DNA of 63,877 bases from a bacterium (GCA_020440605.1 JAGRNT010000021.1:1-63877); one strand, 5' to 3'; counted from the first letter of the stretch, positions 18,768 through 27,546 are shown. A program made the numbers and translations. Notes: a model not told the origin generated them from the sequence alone.

Positions 18768-19492
18768 GCCGCATCATCTCCGACAAACTCATCCGTGAAG
18801 GAGATGTATAGGGCGAGTGTACGCAGGACCAGGTAAGTCATGATCCAGTATTGCAGGTAGATTCCGGCGAGAACGATCGGTGTTGCCACAATCAGCATCG
18901 GCTTGATCAGCGGTGGGGAGTGAAACATGAATGGCACTGTCGGTCCGAAGGTCGTCAATGTCGGCAGGGCTGGATACAGTTTCGCTATCGTGTAGATAAA
19001 CACTGCGTGCCGATTGCCGGACAGGAATTCAAACTCATTTATCAGGACAGCCGGAATATCCCTCGAGGATTTCAGGGCGGGTGTACCGAACAACAGCCTG
19101 ATCACGGGAGGACGCTCAGCCAGTCGCTCTGCGAGTGCTTCAGGGCCATCGGCTATCAGGTCCCGGAAACAGACTGTTCGAAGACCCTGCAGCAGCTGTA
19201 TCAACAGTCTGCTGTGAAATCCAGCCAGTTTCCTCAGGCTGACAGGCTGAATGGCTGTCTCCTCGAACATTTCGGCCCCGGGAATCAGCTTCCCGTCGCG
19301 GGTCCTGAACCACTTCAGATAAGCGCTGTTCGACATGGTCCTTGCCAAACTCGACTGCGTCAGCAGCGCCTGCGCCACTTCCAGCGCAAGCTCATTGTCG
19401 ATCTGCGCAATCCGGTCAACGAGATCTACATCAGTGATCTCATCGAGCATGGCAGCAGTCCATTCCAACTTTCCCGATAGTGCAGGCTTCAT
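18764..19492 (-). CDS. SFTDEFV-array membrane protein, member 10
   Basis: 242 residues from MKPALSGKLEW. Block 1 is RIAQIDNELALEVAQALL and the middle block is reduced to RPPVIRLLFGTP. Helices lie near 170-225, and it ends RTLALYISFTDEFVGDDAA. The DNA is more AT-rich than adjacent members. The start overlaps the end of member 9 by 4 bp, and the stop overlaps member 11 by 4 bp. Confidence 0.82.
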   Translation of the reverse strand: MKPALSGKLEWTAAMLDEITDVDLVDRIAQIDNELALEVAQALLTQSSLARTMSNSAYLKWFRTRDGKLIPGAEMFEETAIQPVSLRKLAGFHSRLLIQLLQGLRTVCFRDLIADGPEALAERLAERPPVIRLLFGTPALKSSRDIPAVLINEFEFLSGNRHAVFIYTIAKLYPALPTLTTFGPTVPFMFHSPPLIKPMLIVATPIVLAGIYLQYWIMTYLVLRTLALYISFTDEFVGDDAA

Positions 19493-20253
19493 GTCTGCTC
19501 CACGAACTCGTCCGTGAATGAGATGTACAGTGCCAGGGTGCGCTGGAAGTGCCGGCGGCGGATCAGGCCCGTCATGAAGCTCTGGTAGCACAGCAGGCAG
19601 ATCAGATAGAGCAGGGTGGCGGGAACCAAGGCGAGTTTCGTCACGTTCCCGATGCTGAGCCAGAAGCTGAACAGCGGAATCAGGAGGATGCCCGCCAGCG
19701 GGGACCAGATATTGAGCAGCTTCTGCAGTCTGAAAGGTATCCCCCGGTGCGGACGGGGCAGGCGGTCAATGTTGTCAGCGAGATATTCCGCGATGTGCCT
19801 CGAATCATTCAGGCGTTTAAGCGGCAGCAGCAGGCGCACGAGCGGGTTGGCCGATTCAATCTCCTCCTGCAGCTGCTGCGGATCCAGCAGCACCATGTCC
19901 CGGAAGGACACATGCCGCAGCTTCTCCAGCATCCCCAGCAGGTAGCCCGGCTGCGGGCAGAGGATTTTCAGACTCAGGGATTCACGTGCCGAAGTCGCGA
20001 GACGCAGGATATGTCCATCGGCCGACAGCTCAACAGGCCGCTCCTCCACGAATTCAGCGAGGGTGCTCAGTGCCCAGCTGCTCGGACCGCTGCTCAGGCA
20101 CTGCCCCAGCAGCTCCCTGGCGAGGGCATGCGCAGTCCTGTTGTCAATTCTCGACAGGCGGTTGCGCAGCATCGCCGTGGTGATCCGGCCAAGCTCCCGC
20201 CTGCCGTATCCCGGCTTCAGCCCGCTATCAGACTTTTCCCCCTCAATCTCCAT
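19489..20253 (-). CDS. SFTDEFV-array membrane protein, member 9
   Basis: 254 residues. K-P-G-Y opening, block 1 RLSRIDNRTAHALARELL, middle block ANPLVRLLLPLKRLNDSRHIAEYL. Two helices lie near 180-225, and it ends RTLALYISFTDEFVEQT. A purine-rich GAGAGG precedes the ATG. A 54-bp gap separates it from member 8 upstream, one of only three real breaks in the array. Confidence 0.84.
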   Translation of the reverse strand: MEIEGEKSDSGLKPGYGRRELGRITTAMLRNRLSRIDNRTAHALARELLGQCLSSGPSSWALSTLAEFVEERPVELSADGHILRLATSARESLSLKILCPQPGYLLGMLEKLRHVSFRDMVLLDPQQLQEEIESANPLVRLLLPLKRLNDSRHIAEYLADNIDRLPRPHRGIPFRLQKLLNIWSPLAGILLIPLFSFWLSIGNVTKLALVPATLLYLICLLCYQSFMTGLIRRRHFQRTLALYISFTDEFVEQT

Positions 20254-20307
20254 TTCCTCTCACATTCTGCCGCATGCCGCGCCGGAATGGAAGCTGCGCC
20301 GCCCGCC

Positions 20308-20976
20308 TCACGCCTCCACGAATTCATCCGTGAATGAGATGTAGAGAACAAGCAGCCGGATTCTTCCATATCTGTTCAGCAATGCACCGGGGAGATTCAC
20401 GAACAGTTGGGCAATCAGTATGCCGAACACAAGGCCACTACCGGGTATGGACATGGCCAGTGATAGCACTGCGGAAGACAAACCCAGCATGAGCATGATG
20501 GCCAGCACCCTGATGCTGACGTTCATCCATTGCCAGGGCAATCGCCAGCCTCTGTCCGGCAGGCATTCAAGATAATGGATGAGGAAATCAAGTCGTGTGC
20601 CGCGTTCCAGACCGCGCGGGACGCCGCTGAGCAGCGACCAGCTCCAGTGCATGCTGCCCAGCGCTTCAAGCAGCAGCGTGCGATCTGCAAGCAGAAGTTC
20701 TGCCATCCGCACTCCCCGCAGCCGCTCAAGCAGCCGCAGTCCACTGCCGCTGTGCATTCCGAAGAGCTTCCGCAGGATGATGTCGTTTGCATTCCCTCCG
20801 ATCACGGCCGTGGGAATCGTCCCGCCGCTGATCATCCTGTGCCACAGATCCGAGGCGAACTGACGGGCGATGTCGTTGTCAATCTGCAGCAGCCGGGCAT
20901 GCAGGTCCTTGACCCGTATCTGCTTCAGTGCATCCTGGTCGTAGCGCCGCTTTCCACTGATTGCTGTCTCCCCCAT
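20308..20976 (-). CDS. SFTDEFV-array membrane protein, member 8
   Basis: 222 residues, the shortest of the standard members. Block 1 is RLLQIDNDIARQFASDLW. The middle block is degenerate (WSLLSGVPRGLERGTRLDFLIHYLE). Two helices lie near 145-190, and it ends RLLVLYISFTDEFVEA. It begins 12 bp after member 7 and is presumably co-transcribed. Confidence 0.83.
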   Translation of the reverse strand: MGETAISGKRRYDQDALKQIRVKDLHARLLQIDNDIARQFASDLWHRMISGGTIPTAVIGGNANDIILRKLFGMHSGSGLRLLERLRGVRMAELLLADRTLLLEALGSMHWSWSLLSGVPRGLERGTRLDFLIHYLECLPDRGWRLPWQWMNVSIRVLAIMLMLGLSSAVLSLAMSIPGSGLVFGILIAQLFVNLPGALLNRYGRIRLLVLYISFTDEFVEA

Positions 20977-20988
20977 GGCTGGCCTGCG

Positions 20989-21666
20989 CTACTCCTCCAC
21001 GAACTCATCCGTGAAGGCCATGAACAGCGCCAGCACGCGCATCTTGGCAATCACCCAGTAGGTCAGCCGGTACCAGACCCCGTAGATGATCCCCACCGCA
21101 AGCAGCATCGCGGGCACGGTCCAGGTCGCCTGGTGGAACTGCATCAGCAGCCACATCCGCAGGCTGTAGGCAATGAAGCCCACCGCCACCAGGATCAGGG
21201 CGCAGACCAGGTTGCGCTGCACGTGGAATGGGGTTTCCGGCTTGCCGGCCATGATGCTTTCCATCTGCAGGTGCATGTACCAGGCGATGTCCAGGTTCAG
21301 GTGCCGCCCCTTGCCGCGCATCCGCCGCAGCTGATCCGGCAGCTCGCGCCCGCTGTCCGAGCGGCCGATGTGGTCCAGCAGCCGTTCATAGCGAACATTG
21401 CGCAGCTTCATCAGCATCTCAAGCAGCAGCGGACGCCCGAGCGGCCCCGCCACCTGGGCGATGCTGCGCTCATCCAGCAGGAAGCGCCGGGGCAGGGGGC
21501 TGCTGGTAGTGAACACCTTGTCGGCCTGGCGCCAGAGTTCATGCGCCACCTGCTGGGCGCGGGCGGTACGCAGCCGCGGGATCCGGTCCTTCAGTTCGCG
21601 CACGGTGATCACTTCCAGCTCATCAGCCGAGTAATGCGGATCCATGCGAATGCCGTCGTCAGTCAC
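20989..21666 (-). CDS. SFTDEFV-array membrane protein, member 7 (start of second sub-operon)
   Basis: 225 residues from GTG 21666. Block 1 has lost the RIDN core (RIPRLRTARAQQVAHELW), while the end is intact in plan (RVLALFMAFTDEFVEE). Two helices lie near 155-200. TATCAT ends exactly 6 nt before the GTG, without Shine-Dalgarno, so this gene may be transcribed as a leaderless message. It may start a second unit (members 7-14) after the 147-bp gap that follows member 6. An ATG at 21645 is the alternative start. Confidence 0.8.
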   Translation of the reverse strand: MTDDGIRMDPHYSADELEVITVRELKDRIPRLRTARAQQVAHELWRQADKVFTTSSPLPRRFLLDERSIAQVAGPLGRPLLLEMLMKLRNVRYERLLDHIGRSDSGRELPDQLRRMRGKGRHLNLDIAWYMHLQMESIMAGKPETPFHVQRNLVCALILVAVGFIAYSLRMWLLMQFHQATWTVPAMLLAVGIIYGVWYRLTYWVIAKMRVLALFMAFTDEFVEE

Positions 21667-21813
21667 TGGCAAATGATACCGCTATGCGTCCCCCGGCTTG
21701 TCATGTTTGCCACTTTCTGTGCATTTTCGAAAGTAGCTATGCAGCTTGCTGCAGGCAATAACACATATGGGAATTCAAACCAGTCAAAAACGGAATAAGG
21801 AAATCTGAAGCTG
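21667..21813 (-). promoter_or_regulatory. Largest gap inside the array; candidate promoter for members 7-14
   Basis: This 147-bp AT-richer stretch is the only substantial non-coding gap in the array. On the minus strand it ends with TATCAT 6 nt from the GTG of member 7. A second, weaker pair (TTGACT, 18-bp spacer, TGTTAT) lies further upstream. No hairpin with a T-run was seen, so read-through from members 1-6 is also possible. Confidence 0.45.
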
Positions 21814-22521
21814 TCAATGAGATTCCTTTTCCTGCTTCCCGCTCTCAGCTTCCTGCTCGCTGTCCAGATTCACGAATTCATCGGTGAAGGAGAGATATGC
21901 CGCCAGGCTGCGCACCACGCCGAAGTCATGCAGCTGGACCACCGAGATGAGCATCCCGCCCACGAGAATCACAAAGCAGGGCAGCAGCAGCACGGCCTTG
22001 TTGGCAACACGCGGAGCGGCGATCAGCACCAGCAGCACGGGCAGGATGAAGGACAGGCTGAGGCCGATACCGAACAGCCAGCTGCGAACGAAGCTCTCCG
22101 GGAAGCGCCGTCGCGGGTTCTCGATGAACTCCAGGTTATGCAGCAGCCAGCTCGCCGCATCACTGACCTGCTTCATGCGCTGAGGCGGCCGCAGCAGGCG
22201 CACCAGCGGATGCAGGTTGTCCAGCGCCATTGCCATCCGCTCGGGACCCTCGACAATGAAGTCTCCGATATCCACATGGCGCAGGGCCTCCAGCCGCCTG
22301 ATCAGCAGCGGGGCCCGGCTGGCGGCGATGCGGCGCAGCTTGTAGTCATCGCGGATCAGGGTCTGGCCGTACTGGTTGCTGAATTTCCATTCCAGCTGCT
22401 TCCAGAGCCGGGTGGCGATTGCCAGCGCCGCGGGATTGTCAATCCGCTCCAGGCGGGCACGCATTTCAGCCACGCTCAGTTCCTGCAGGCGCTGCATGTC
22501 GTAGCCCGGCTTGCCCGTCAT
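21814..22521 (-). CDS. SFTDEFV-array membrane protein, member 6
   Basis: 235 residues and a good type member. GKPGYDM opening, RLERIDNPAALAIATRLW (block 1), GPERMAMALDNLHPLVRLLRPPQR (middle block, cited in two parts of the same stretch near residues 92-115), NPRRRFP before helix 1, helices at about 147-168 and 174-196, then SLAAYLSFTDEFVNLD. Its start overlaps the end of member 5 by 4 bp. Residues 50-75 closely resemble member 5, so these two are near relatives. Confidence 0.86.
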   Translation of the reverse strand: MTGKPGYDMQRLQELSVAEMRARLERIDNPAALAIATRLWKQLEWKFSNQYGQTLIRDDYKLRRIAASRAPLLIRRLEALRHVDIGDFIVEGPERMAMALDNLHPLVRLLRPPQRMKQVSDAASWLLHNLEFIENPRRRFPESFVRSWLFGIGLSLSFILPVLLVLIAAPRVANKAVLLLPCFVILVGGMLISVVQLHDFGVVRSLAAYLSFTDEFVNLDSEQEAESGKQEKESH

Positions 22522-23279
22522 GCCCGCTCTGCTCCCGGCTCTCCGCTATCAGCGTCCCGCTCCCCATCCATGCCGATGAACTCATCCGTGAAGGAAACAT
22601 ACAGGGAGAGGGTGCGCAGTCTGCCGAAGCCCGCCAGCTGGATCGCGGACAGCAACACCCCGGTGATCGCGATGAACATGACAACGATCACCAGCCAGCG
22701 CTGCTCCCGCACAAAATCAATCCACATCACCAGGATCAGCATCGGCATGATCAGAAAGGCGAACATCCCACTCACGAACAGCCAGCTGCGCCGGAAGGAC
22801 TCCGGCACGGTCTGCCCGGGATTCTCATGAAATTCCAGGTAACGCAGCAGATGCTCGGCGCTCTCCGCGGAATGCTTCAGGCTCAGCGGTGGATGCAGGA
22901 AGCGCACGAAGGGGTGCAGGCTTTCCAGAGCCTGCTGCATGCGCGAGGGGCCTTCCGCCACGATGTCGCCGATGTCCAGCCGCCGCAGTTCCTCCAGCCG
23001 GGTCAGCAGCCGCTGCTGCACTCCGCCCGCCGCCATGCGCCGCAATGTGTGGTGGTCCTTCAGCATCAGCTGCCCGTACTGGTTTGTGAACTGGCGCTCC
23101 ACGGCCTTCCAGAGCCGCTCCGCAATCGCCCGGGCATGCGGGTTGTCAATCCGCGCCAGCCGGCCGCGCAGTTCACCGGCGGTGATGCGCTGCAGGTCAG
23201 ACATGCTGTAGGAGGGCTTGCCCTCATGGCGCAGCCCGGCGGAATCAGTCACGCTTCGATTGTCGCACGCGCCGCTCAC
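22518..23279 (-). CDS. SFTDEFV-array membrane protein, member 5
   Basis: 253 residues. GKPSYSM opening, RLARIDNPHARAIAERLW, GPSRMQQALESLHPFVRFLHPP, NPGQTVPESFRRSW before two helices (about 165-210), then RTLSLYVSFTDEFIGMD. It shares long similar stretches with member 6 (QFTNQYGQ versus KFSNQYGQ, and the FRRSWLF/FVRSWLF entry to helix 1), so a recent duplication is likely. It overlaps both neighbours by 4 bp. Confidence 0.86.
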   Translation of the reverse strand: MSGACDNRSVTDSAGLRHEGKPSYSMSDLQRITAGELRGRLARIDNPHARAIAERLWKAVERQFTNQYGQLMLKDHHTLRRMAAGGVQQRLLTRLEELRRLDIGDIVAEGPSRMQQALESLHPFVRFLHPPLSLKHSAESAEHLLRYLEFHENPGQTVPESFRRSWLFVSGMFAFLIMPMLILVMWIDFVREQRWLVIVVMFIAITGVLLSAIQLAGFGRLRTLSLYVSFTDEFIGMDGERDADSGEPGAERA

Positions 23280-24040
23280 CAGCCCTTGTCCACAATCGCC
23301 GGGTCGTCATACTGCTTCTCGTCATCCATGAACTCGTCTGTGAACGAGATGTAGAGGGCCAAAGCTGAGGCTGATCTGGAAGCAGGTAAGTCGAAACCTG
23401 CTGCAACGAACAGGGATGTCGCAATCGCGAGGAACATAATGGAAGACATGAACGGATAGATTGTCATCGATGTGGGTGCAAGATACCCAGCGAGTGCACA
23501 CAGGAGAACTGCAGTTGTCATCGCCGTAATCAACCTGGAAATTATGTGCACTGCAGTTTGGGTTCCCTTTTGCGGTGGCATGATGGATTTCATGTTGTCA
23601 AGCAGGAACTCAACGAGGTCAGTGGAGTTCTCAAGCCTTGTTAAAGGAGGCATGAGCCTGGAGAGGGGATTGCCCGATTTGATTCCTGCAATGATCTCCT
23701 GTGGGTTGGCAGTTACGTAGTTATTGAGCGGAACCTGCGCTAGCCTGTTGACATTTCTCCTTACGCTGTCGATGCGCAGCAGATTCATTCCGGCTGGTGT
23801 CATGGACATCAGGGACATTGAGTCCGCATCAGTACCATTCCACAATTGCTTTGCAATGTATGCAAGTTCGGAAACGCTGCGATCTGTGTGCTTGATTCCG
23901 AATGCGGCGATGAACAACTCAGCTGCCAATCGCCAGGCCAAGTTGTTATCAAGAAGTAGTAACCTCTTGTATAGATGGTCTATGTCCATCGTTCTAAGCT
24001 GGTCTGTAGAATAAACATGTTTGCTCATGACTTCCATCAC
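23276..24040 (-). CDS. SFTDEFV-array membrane protein, member 4
   Basis: 254 residues (ATG at 24028 would give 250). Block 1 is diverged (RLLLLDNNLAWRLAAELF) and the middle reads GNPLSRLMPPLTRLENSTDLVEFL. Helices lie near 170-215, and it ends LALYISFTDEFMDDEKQYDDPAIVDKGW as two adjoining segments. The body of the gene is visibly more AT-rich than its neighbours, but the C-terminal 28 codons are nearly the same as in members 2 and 3. This suggests that conversion or recombination has homogenised only the 3' end. Confidence 0.84.
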   Translation of the reverse strand: MMEVMSKHVYSTDQLRTMDIDHLYKRLLLLDNNLAWRLAAELFIAAFGIKHTDRSVSELAYIAKQLWNGTDADSMSLMSMTPAGMNLLRIDSVRRNVNRLAQVPLNNYVTANPQEIIAGIKSGNPLSRLMPPLTRLENSTDLVEFLLDNMKSIMPPQKGTQTAVHIISRLITAMTTAVLLCALAGYLAPTSMTIYPFMSSIMFLAIATSLFVAAGFDLPASRSASALALYISFTDEFMDDEKQYDDPAIVDKGW

Positions 24041-24747
24041 CAGCCCGGGCCGCGTGGCAGCCGCCCGTCATACTGCTTCTCGTCATCCATGAATTCGTCG
24101 GTGAATGAGATGTAGATTGCCAGTACGCGGCGGCGGAAGTAGGCCTGGAACTCACGTCCGGCGGCAATGATCACGATGATCGCGGGCAGTCCGGCCAGCG
24201 CCAGCTTCCAGGGAGGCGGCTGGTGCTGGGTCTTCAGGTACAGCATCCCACCGTAGAGCATTGCCAGCCCCACAAGCAGCCCGCCGATCAGTTTCAGCCA
24301 GTTGAGCACGCCCGCCGGCATGCTGCGATCCGGATTGACATAGAACTCGAGGAAGCGCGACAGGCGCTTGGCGTTGTCAAAGCTGCGGCGCAGGCGCGGC
24401 GGCGGCATGAATATCCGCCACAGCGGATGCAGGCGTTCAAGGAACTCATCCATCCCTTCCGGCCCCTCCATGATCACCTGCCCGAAGTCCATCCCGCGCA
24501 GTACGTTGACAAGTTCCACCAGCGCCTGGGGTCGCCAGCCCAGGGCCTGCACGACCGTGGCCCCGTCCCTGAGCTGCCGCGCATCCATCCCGCGCCAGCA
24601 GCCCGCCAGCTCCTGCCACAGTCCGACGGCGATGTGCCGCGCCTGCTGGTTGCTGATCCGCCCGATACGCTCCCTGAGTTCTCCGATCGTCATGTGCCTG
24701 AGCAGCGTCAGGTCATATGCGGGCTTACCTGAGTGCATTGCCATCAC
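24037..24747 (-). CDS. SFTDEFV-array membrane protein, member 3
   Basis: 236 residues. Opens GKPAYDL. Block 1 RIGRISNQQARHIAVGLW has Ser in place of the family Asp (RISN) and is identical in its core to that of member 2. Middle block is GPEGMDEFLERLHPLWRIFMPP, then two helices near 150-200 and LAIYISFTDEFMDDEKQYDG, ending GPGW. It overlaps members 2 and 4 by 4 bp each. Confidence 0.86.
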   Translation of the reverse strand: MMAMHSGKPAYDLTLLRHMTIGELRERIGRISNQQARHIAVGLWQELAGCWRGMDARQLRDGATVVQALGWRPQALVELVNVLRGMDFGQVIMEGPEGMDEFLERLHPLWRIFMPPPRLRRSFDNAKRLSRFLEFYVNPDRSMPAGVLNWLKLIGGLLVGLAMLYGGMLYLKTQHQPPPWKLALAGLPAIIVIIAAGREFQAYFRRRVLAIYISFTDEFMDDEKQYDGRLPRGPGW

Positions 24748-25445
24748 CAGCCTGTGTCCACAATCGCCGGATCGTCATACTGCCGTTCGTCGTCAATGAA
24801 CTCGTCCGTGAAGGAGATGTAGAGTGCGATGATGCGAACCCGACGCATCCGGCTGTGGAAATGTGACAACAGCAGCATGAGGCCCGCAGCAAGCAGGAAA
24901 CCATACAGCAACACACTGTCGATGTCGCCATTCGTATTGAACATCCTTTCCGCCAGTCCTGCCAGTGCTGTGAAGGCGTACAGAAGCACTATGTGTATCT
25001 TGTTCAAGAACTCCTGCGGAAAGCTCTGGCCTGGGTTGGTGTAAAACTCCATGTAGTCATACAGCCGCTTCGCTATGTCAAAACTGCTCTTCACCGGAGG
25101 CGGGCTGACAATCAGGCGGTAGAACGGATGCATTTTATCAAGAAAGCCGTCCATGTATTCCGGGCCCATGACAACCATGTCCCCGAAATCAACAGACTGG
25201 AGCTTGTCCAGCAGCAGCAGCAGCTGTGTCCCGCCTCCTATTGCCAGCTGGTGCAGGCTCCAGTTGTCTGGCAGCTGGGGCGGGCTGGACCTGCCACTGG
25301 TGACCTGTCCTTCGAGGATCTGCCAGAGACCGACCGCAATATGCCGTGCCTGTTGATTGCTGATGCGGCCGACCCGTGCGCGCAGCTCAGAGCCGAGCAT
25401 CGCATTCAGGTCTGGTTCGCGGTATGCAGGTTTAGCGGCCAGCAT
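24744..25445 (-). CDS. SFTDEFV-array membrane protein, member 2
   Basis: 233 residues from MLAAKPAYREP. Block 1 RVGRISNQQARHIAVGLW is shared with member 3. Middle block is GPEYMDGFLDKMHPFYRLI with VSPPPVKSSFDIAKRL, helices near 155-205, end IIALYISFTDEFIDDERQY then DDPAIVDTGW. The start overlaps the end of member 1 by 14 bp. The longer frame upstream is only the antiphase of member 1 and is rejected. Confidence 0.85.
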   Translation of the reverse strand: MLAAKPAYREPDLNAMLGSELRARVGRISNQQARHIAVGLWQILEGQVTSGRSSPPQLPDNWSLHQLAIGGGTQLLLLLDKLQSVDFGDMVVMGPEYMDGFLDKMHPFYRLIVSPPPVKSSFDIAKRLYDYMEFYTNPGQSFPQEFLNKIHIVLLYAFTALAGLAERMFNTNGDIDSVLLYGFLLAAGLMLLLSHFHSRMRRVRIIALYISFTDEFIDDERQYDDPAIVDTGW

Positions 25446-26157
25446 CACTGCCTCCCTGCGCTGCCAGTGCCTCCGCCTCATCACATTCCCGCAGGTATAG
25501 ATACAGCGCCAGGTGCCGCAGCAGCGCTTCACTGTTCCAGAACCAGAAGCGCAGGCGCAGCAGCATGATGGCAATGATCGCCCCGCCGGCGAGGATGTAC
25601 ATCTGCAGCATCCCGCTGTAGTCCACCGTGATCGCCGGCTGTGCTGCACTGAAGCGGCGCACCGCGTAGCCTATCCCGCAGGACAGCAGCGCAGCTCCGA
25701 CAAGCGTGAAGGCACGCAGCTGCACGAACAGTCCCGCCCGGGCTTCCTCCCCGCTGTAGCATTCCAGGTACTTCGCCAGATGGGCGATCAGTTGCGGACG
25801 GCTGCGTGGATGCTCCGCCAGGGAAAACAGTCCCGGCAGCCAGTGCATCCGTGTTGCCACTTCCGGCAGTGCAGCAGGTCCCGCGGCAATGTACTGCCTG
25901 ACCCGGCTTTGGCTGAGGCGCTGCATCCAGGCTGCCAGTTCCCGCTGCTGGCCATTGCCGAGACTGGCGATGTTGACATAACCCGCCGCTGCCGGGAACT
26001 TCTCCAGCAGCAGCTCGCGGGCCAGCTGCGCATCAGGACCGAGCATCCGGGCGGGTCCACCTGATCGGACGTTCAGCCAGTTGTCCATCCAGTCAACATC
26101 CAGTACTGCTTGCTGCCTTCCCGGCCATGCTTCCTGGTTGCCATGCTGCTTGTCCAT
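25432..26157 (-). CDS. SFTDEFV-array membrane protein, member 1 (diverged first gene)
   Basis: 241 residues. It keeps the family plan (soluble helical part of about 145 residues, two membrane helices at about 148-166 and 186-205, an Arg-rich loop, then a terminal helix) but not the motif. The terminal helix reads HLALYLYLRECDEAEAL instead of LALYISFTDEFV, and block 1 is unrecognisable. The position at the head of the array and the 14-bp overlap with member 2 support membership. It may be a specialised partner subunit or a decayed copy. Confidence 0.75.
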   Translation of the reverse strand: MDKQHGNQEAWPGRQQAVLDVDWMDNWLNVRSGGPARMLGPDAQLARELLLEKFPAAAGYVNIASLGNGQQRELAAWMQRLSQSRVRQYIAAGPAALPEVATRMHWLPGLFSLAEHPRSRPQLIAHLAKYLECYSGEEARAGLFVQLRAFTLVGAALLSCGIGYAVRRFSAAQPAITVDYSGMLQMYILAGGAIIAIMLLRLRFWFWNSEALLRHLALYLYLRECDEAEALAAQGGSDAGR

Positions 26158-26186
26158 TGCCGTCCCACCGCACTCAGATTGTCAAC

Positions 26187-26828
26187 TCATCCGTTGAATC
26201 GTGCGAAGCCCACGCCGTCGCGCAGCGGGGTCACGAGGAAGTCCCAGCGCGGCGACTCACGCAGCATGCGTGTGATCTCCTTCACCCCGGCCGTGGCCTC
26301 ATCGCCCTCCGCCGTCGGCTCCAGCACCTTGCCGTTCCACAGCAGGTTGTCACAGATGAACAGCCCGCCCGGCTTGAGCTTGCTCTCCACCACGTCGAGC
26401 GCGTTGGGGTACATCTCCTTGTCAATGTCGCAGAAGATGATGTCGATCCCCTGGCTGGCGCCGCTCAGGGCCAGCACCGCCTCGCTCACCTGGAAGTCGC
26501 ACTGGTCCGCCAGGCCGGCGCGCTCGAGGAACACCCGCGCATCACGGCTCAGATTCTCATCCCAGACCGTATGCGTGACCGTCCCGCCGCCGTTGTCCTT
26601 GATGGCCTTCGCGAAGAACCAGGTGCTGTAACCGTAGCCGCTGCCCATCTCGAACACATGGCTGGCCTTCATCAGCCGCGTGAAGAAGTACAGCCAGGGG
26701 CCGACCGCGGGGCCGATGATCGGGAAGCCGTCGCGCTCGGCGCGCTCTTCCATTTCGGTGAGGATCGGGTCGCAGAGCCGTGTCTGGCCCACGATGTAGT
26801 CATCAAGTTCCTGCGAGAGAAGTGCCAT
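26187..26828 (-). CDS. SAM-dependent O-methyltransferase (family 3, COMT-like)
   Basis: 213 residues, full length for the family. The SAM-binding motif is VFEMGSGYGYSTWFFAKA (about residues 58-75). The metal/acceptor region FCDIDKEMYPNAL and the DNLLWNGKV loop are typical of cation-dependent O-methyltransferases such as caffeoyl-CoA or catechol types. The substrate is unknown. TATAAT ends 6 nt before the ATG, so it may have a leaderless message of its own in addition to read-through from the zinc-ribbon genes. The membrane-protein array starts 29 bp downstream. Confidence 0.88.
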   Translation of the reverse strand: MALLSQELDDYIVGQTRLCDPILTEMEERAERDGFPIIGPAVGPWLYFFTRLMKASHVFEMGSGYGYSTWFFAKAIKDNGGGTVTHTVWDENLSRDARVFLERAGLADQCDFQVSEAVLALSGASQGIDIIFCDIDKEMYPNALDVVESKLKPGGLFICDNLLWNGKVLEPTAEGDEATAGVKEITRMLRESPRWDFLVTPLRDGVGFARFNG

Positions 26829-26859
26829 GCGCTGATTATATCCTCACTGCCTGTGCTGT

Positions 26860-27546
26860 TCAGTACTGCTGCTGCGTATCCCTGTAGAGGATCGAGAAGA
26901 ACCAGATGTCAAACAGGATCTGCACCGCATTCAGGGCAACCTCAACACCCATCGGCATCACCGCCGGCTGCTGCTGCATCGCGAGGTCCGGAGCGAAGAA
27001 GCTGAAGATGATGCCGATCAGGCGCAGGCCCATGCAGCCCATGCAGCAGTACTTGGCCCAGGTCTGGTCACTCTTCAGAATGAAGAACAGCAGGCCGATG
27101 TCAACCAGTGCATAGAGCAGGATCACCAGCACCGCCGCCCACATCATGCCGCCCACACCGGTTCCGGCCATCATCCCCGCCCCGGTGGCGGAGATCACGA
27201 TCATGGCGATCAGCAGCAGGGCCCAGAGCCCGACACGGATGTAGATGTAGAGATTCTTCTCGCTTTCAAGGCTGTCGAATCCGGCTCCGGCACCGCCGCC
27301 ACCGTAACCCGGCTCCAGCGGACTGCCCTGGTAGCCCATGCGTGAACCGGGCATGCCCGGCACATTGCCTCCCGGCGGGGGAGGCGGAGGCTGCTGGAAA
27401 CCCGGCCCGCTCAGGCCGCGGCCGCTCTGCACTCCGCCCACGGACTGCGCGGAGCCTTCCGTATGCCCACATGACGGGCATTCATACTCCCCGAGGCGGT
27501 AGTCCATCAGTGTGTCGCACTTCGGACAGTTGCGTGTATCAGCCAT
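26860..27546 (-). CDS. Zinc-ribbon membrane protein (copy A)
   Basis: 228 residues. The N-terminal zinc ribbon CPKC...CPSC (residues 8-27) is followed by a Gly/Pro-rich linker and four hydrophobic helices (about 85-225). It is a paralogue of the next gene upstream on the same strand, with the same architecture. The function of such ribbon-plus-membrane proteins is unknown. A purine-rich GGGGGAAA precedes the ATG. It is separated by 31 bp from the O-methyltransferase downstream. Confidence 0.8.
   Translation of the reverse strand: MADTRNCPKCDTLMDYRLGEYECPSCGHTEGSAQSVGGVQSGRGLSGPGFQQPPPPPPGGNVPGMPGSRMGYQGSPLEPGYGGGGAGAGFDSLESEKNLYIYIRVGLWALLLIAMIVISATGAGMMAGTGVGGMMWAAVLVILLYALVDIGLLFFILKSDQTWAKYCCMGCMGLRLIGIIFSFFAPDLAMQQQPAVMPMGVEVALNAVQILFDIWFFSILYRDTQQQY

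Noticed and set aside
15068..26157. TTGACA-like hexamers inside array genes as internal promoters
   Set aside because: They recur because the RIDN/DN codons are usually written ATTGACAA. They have no -10 partner at the right distance except near 21.7-21.8 kb.
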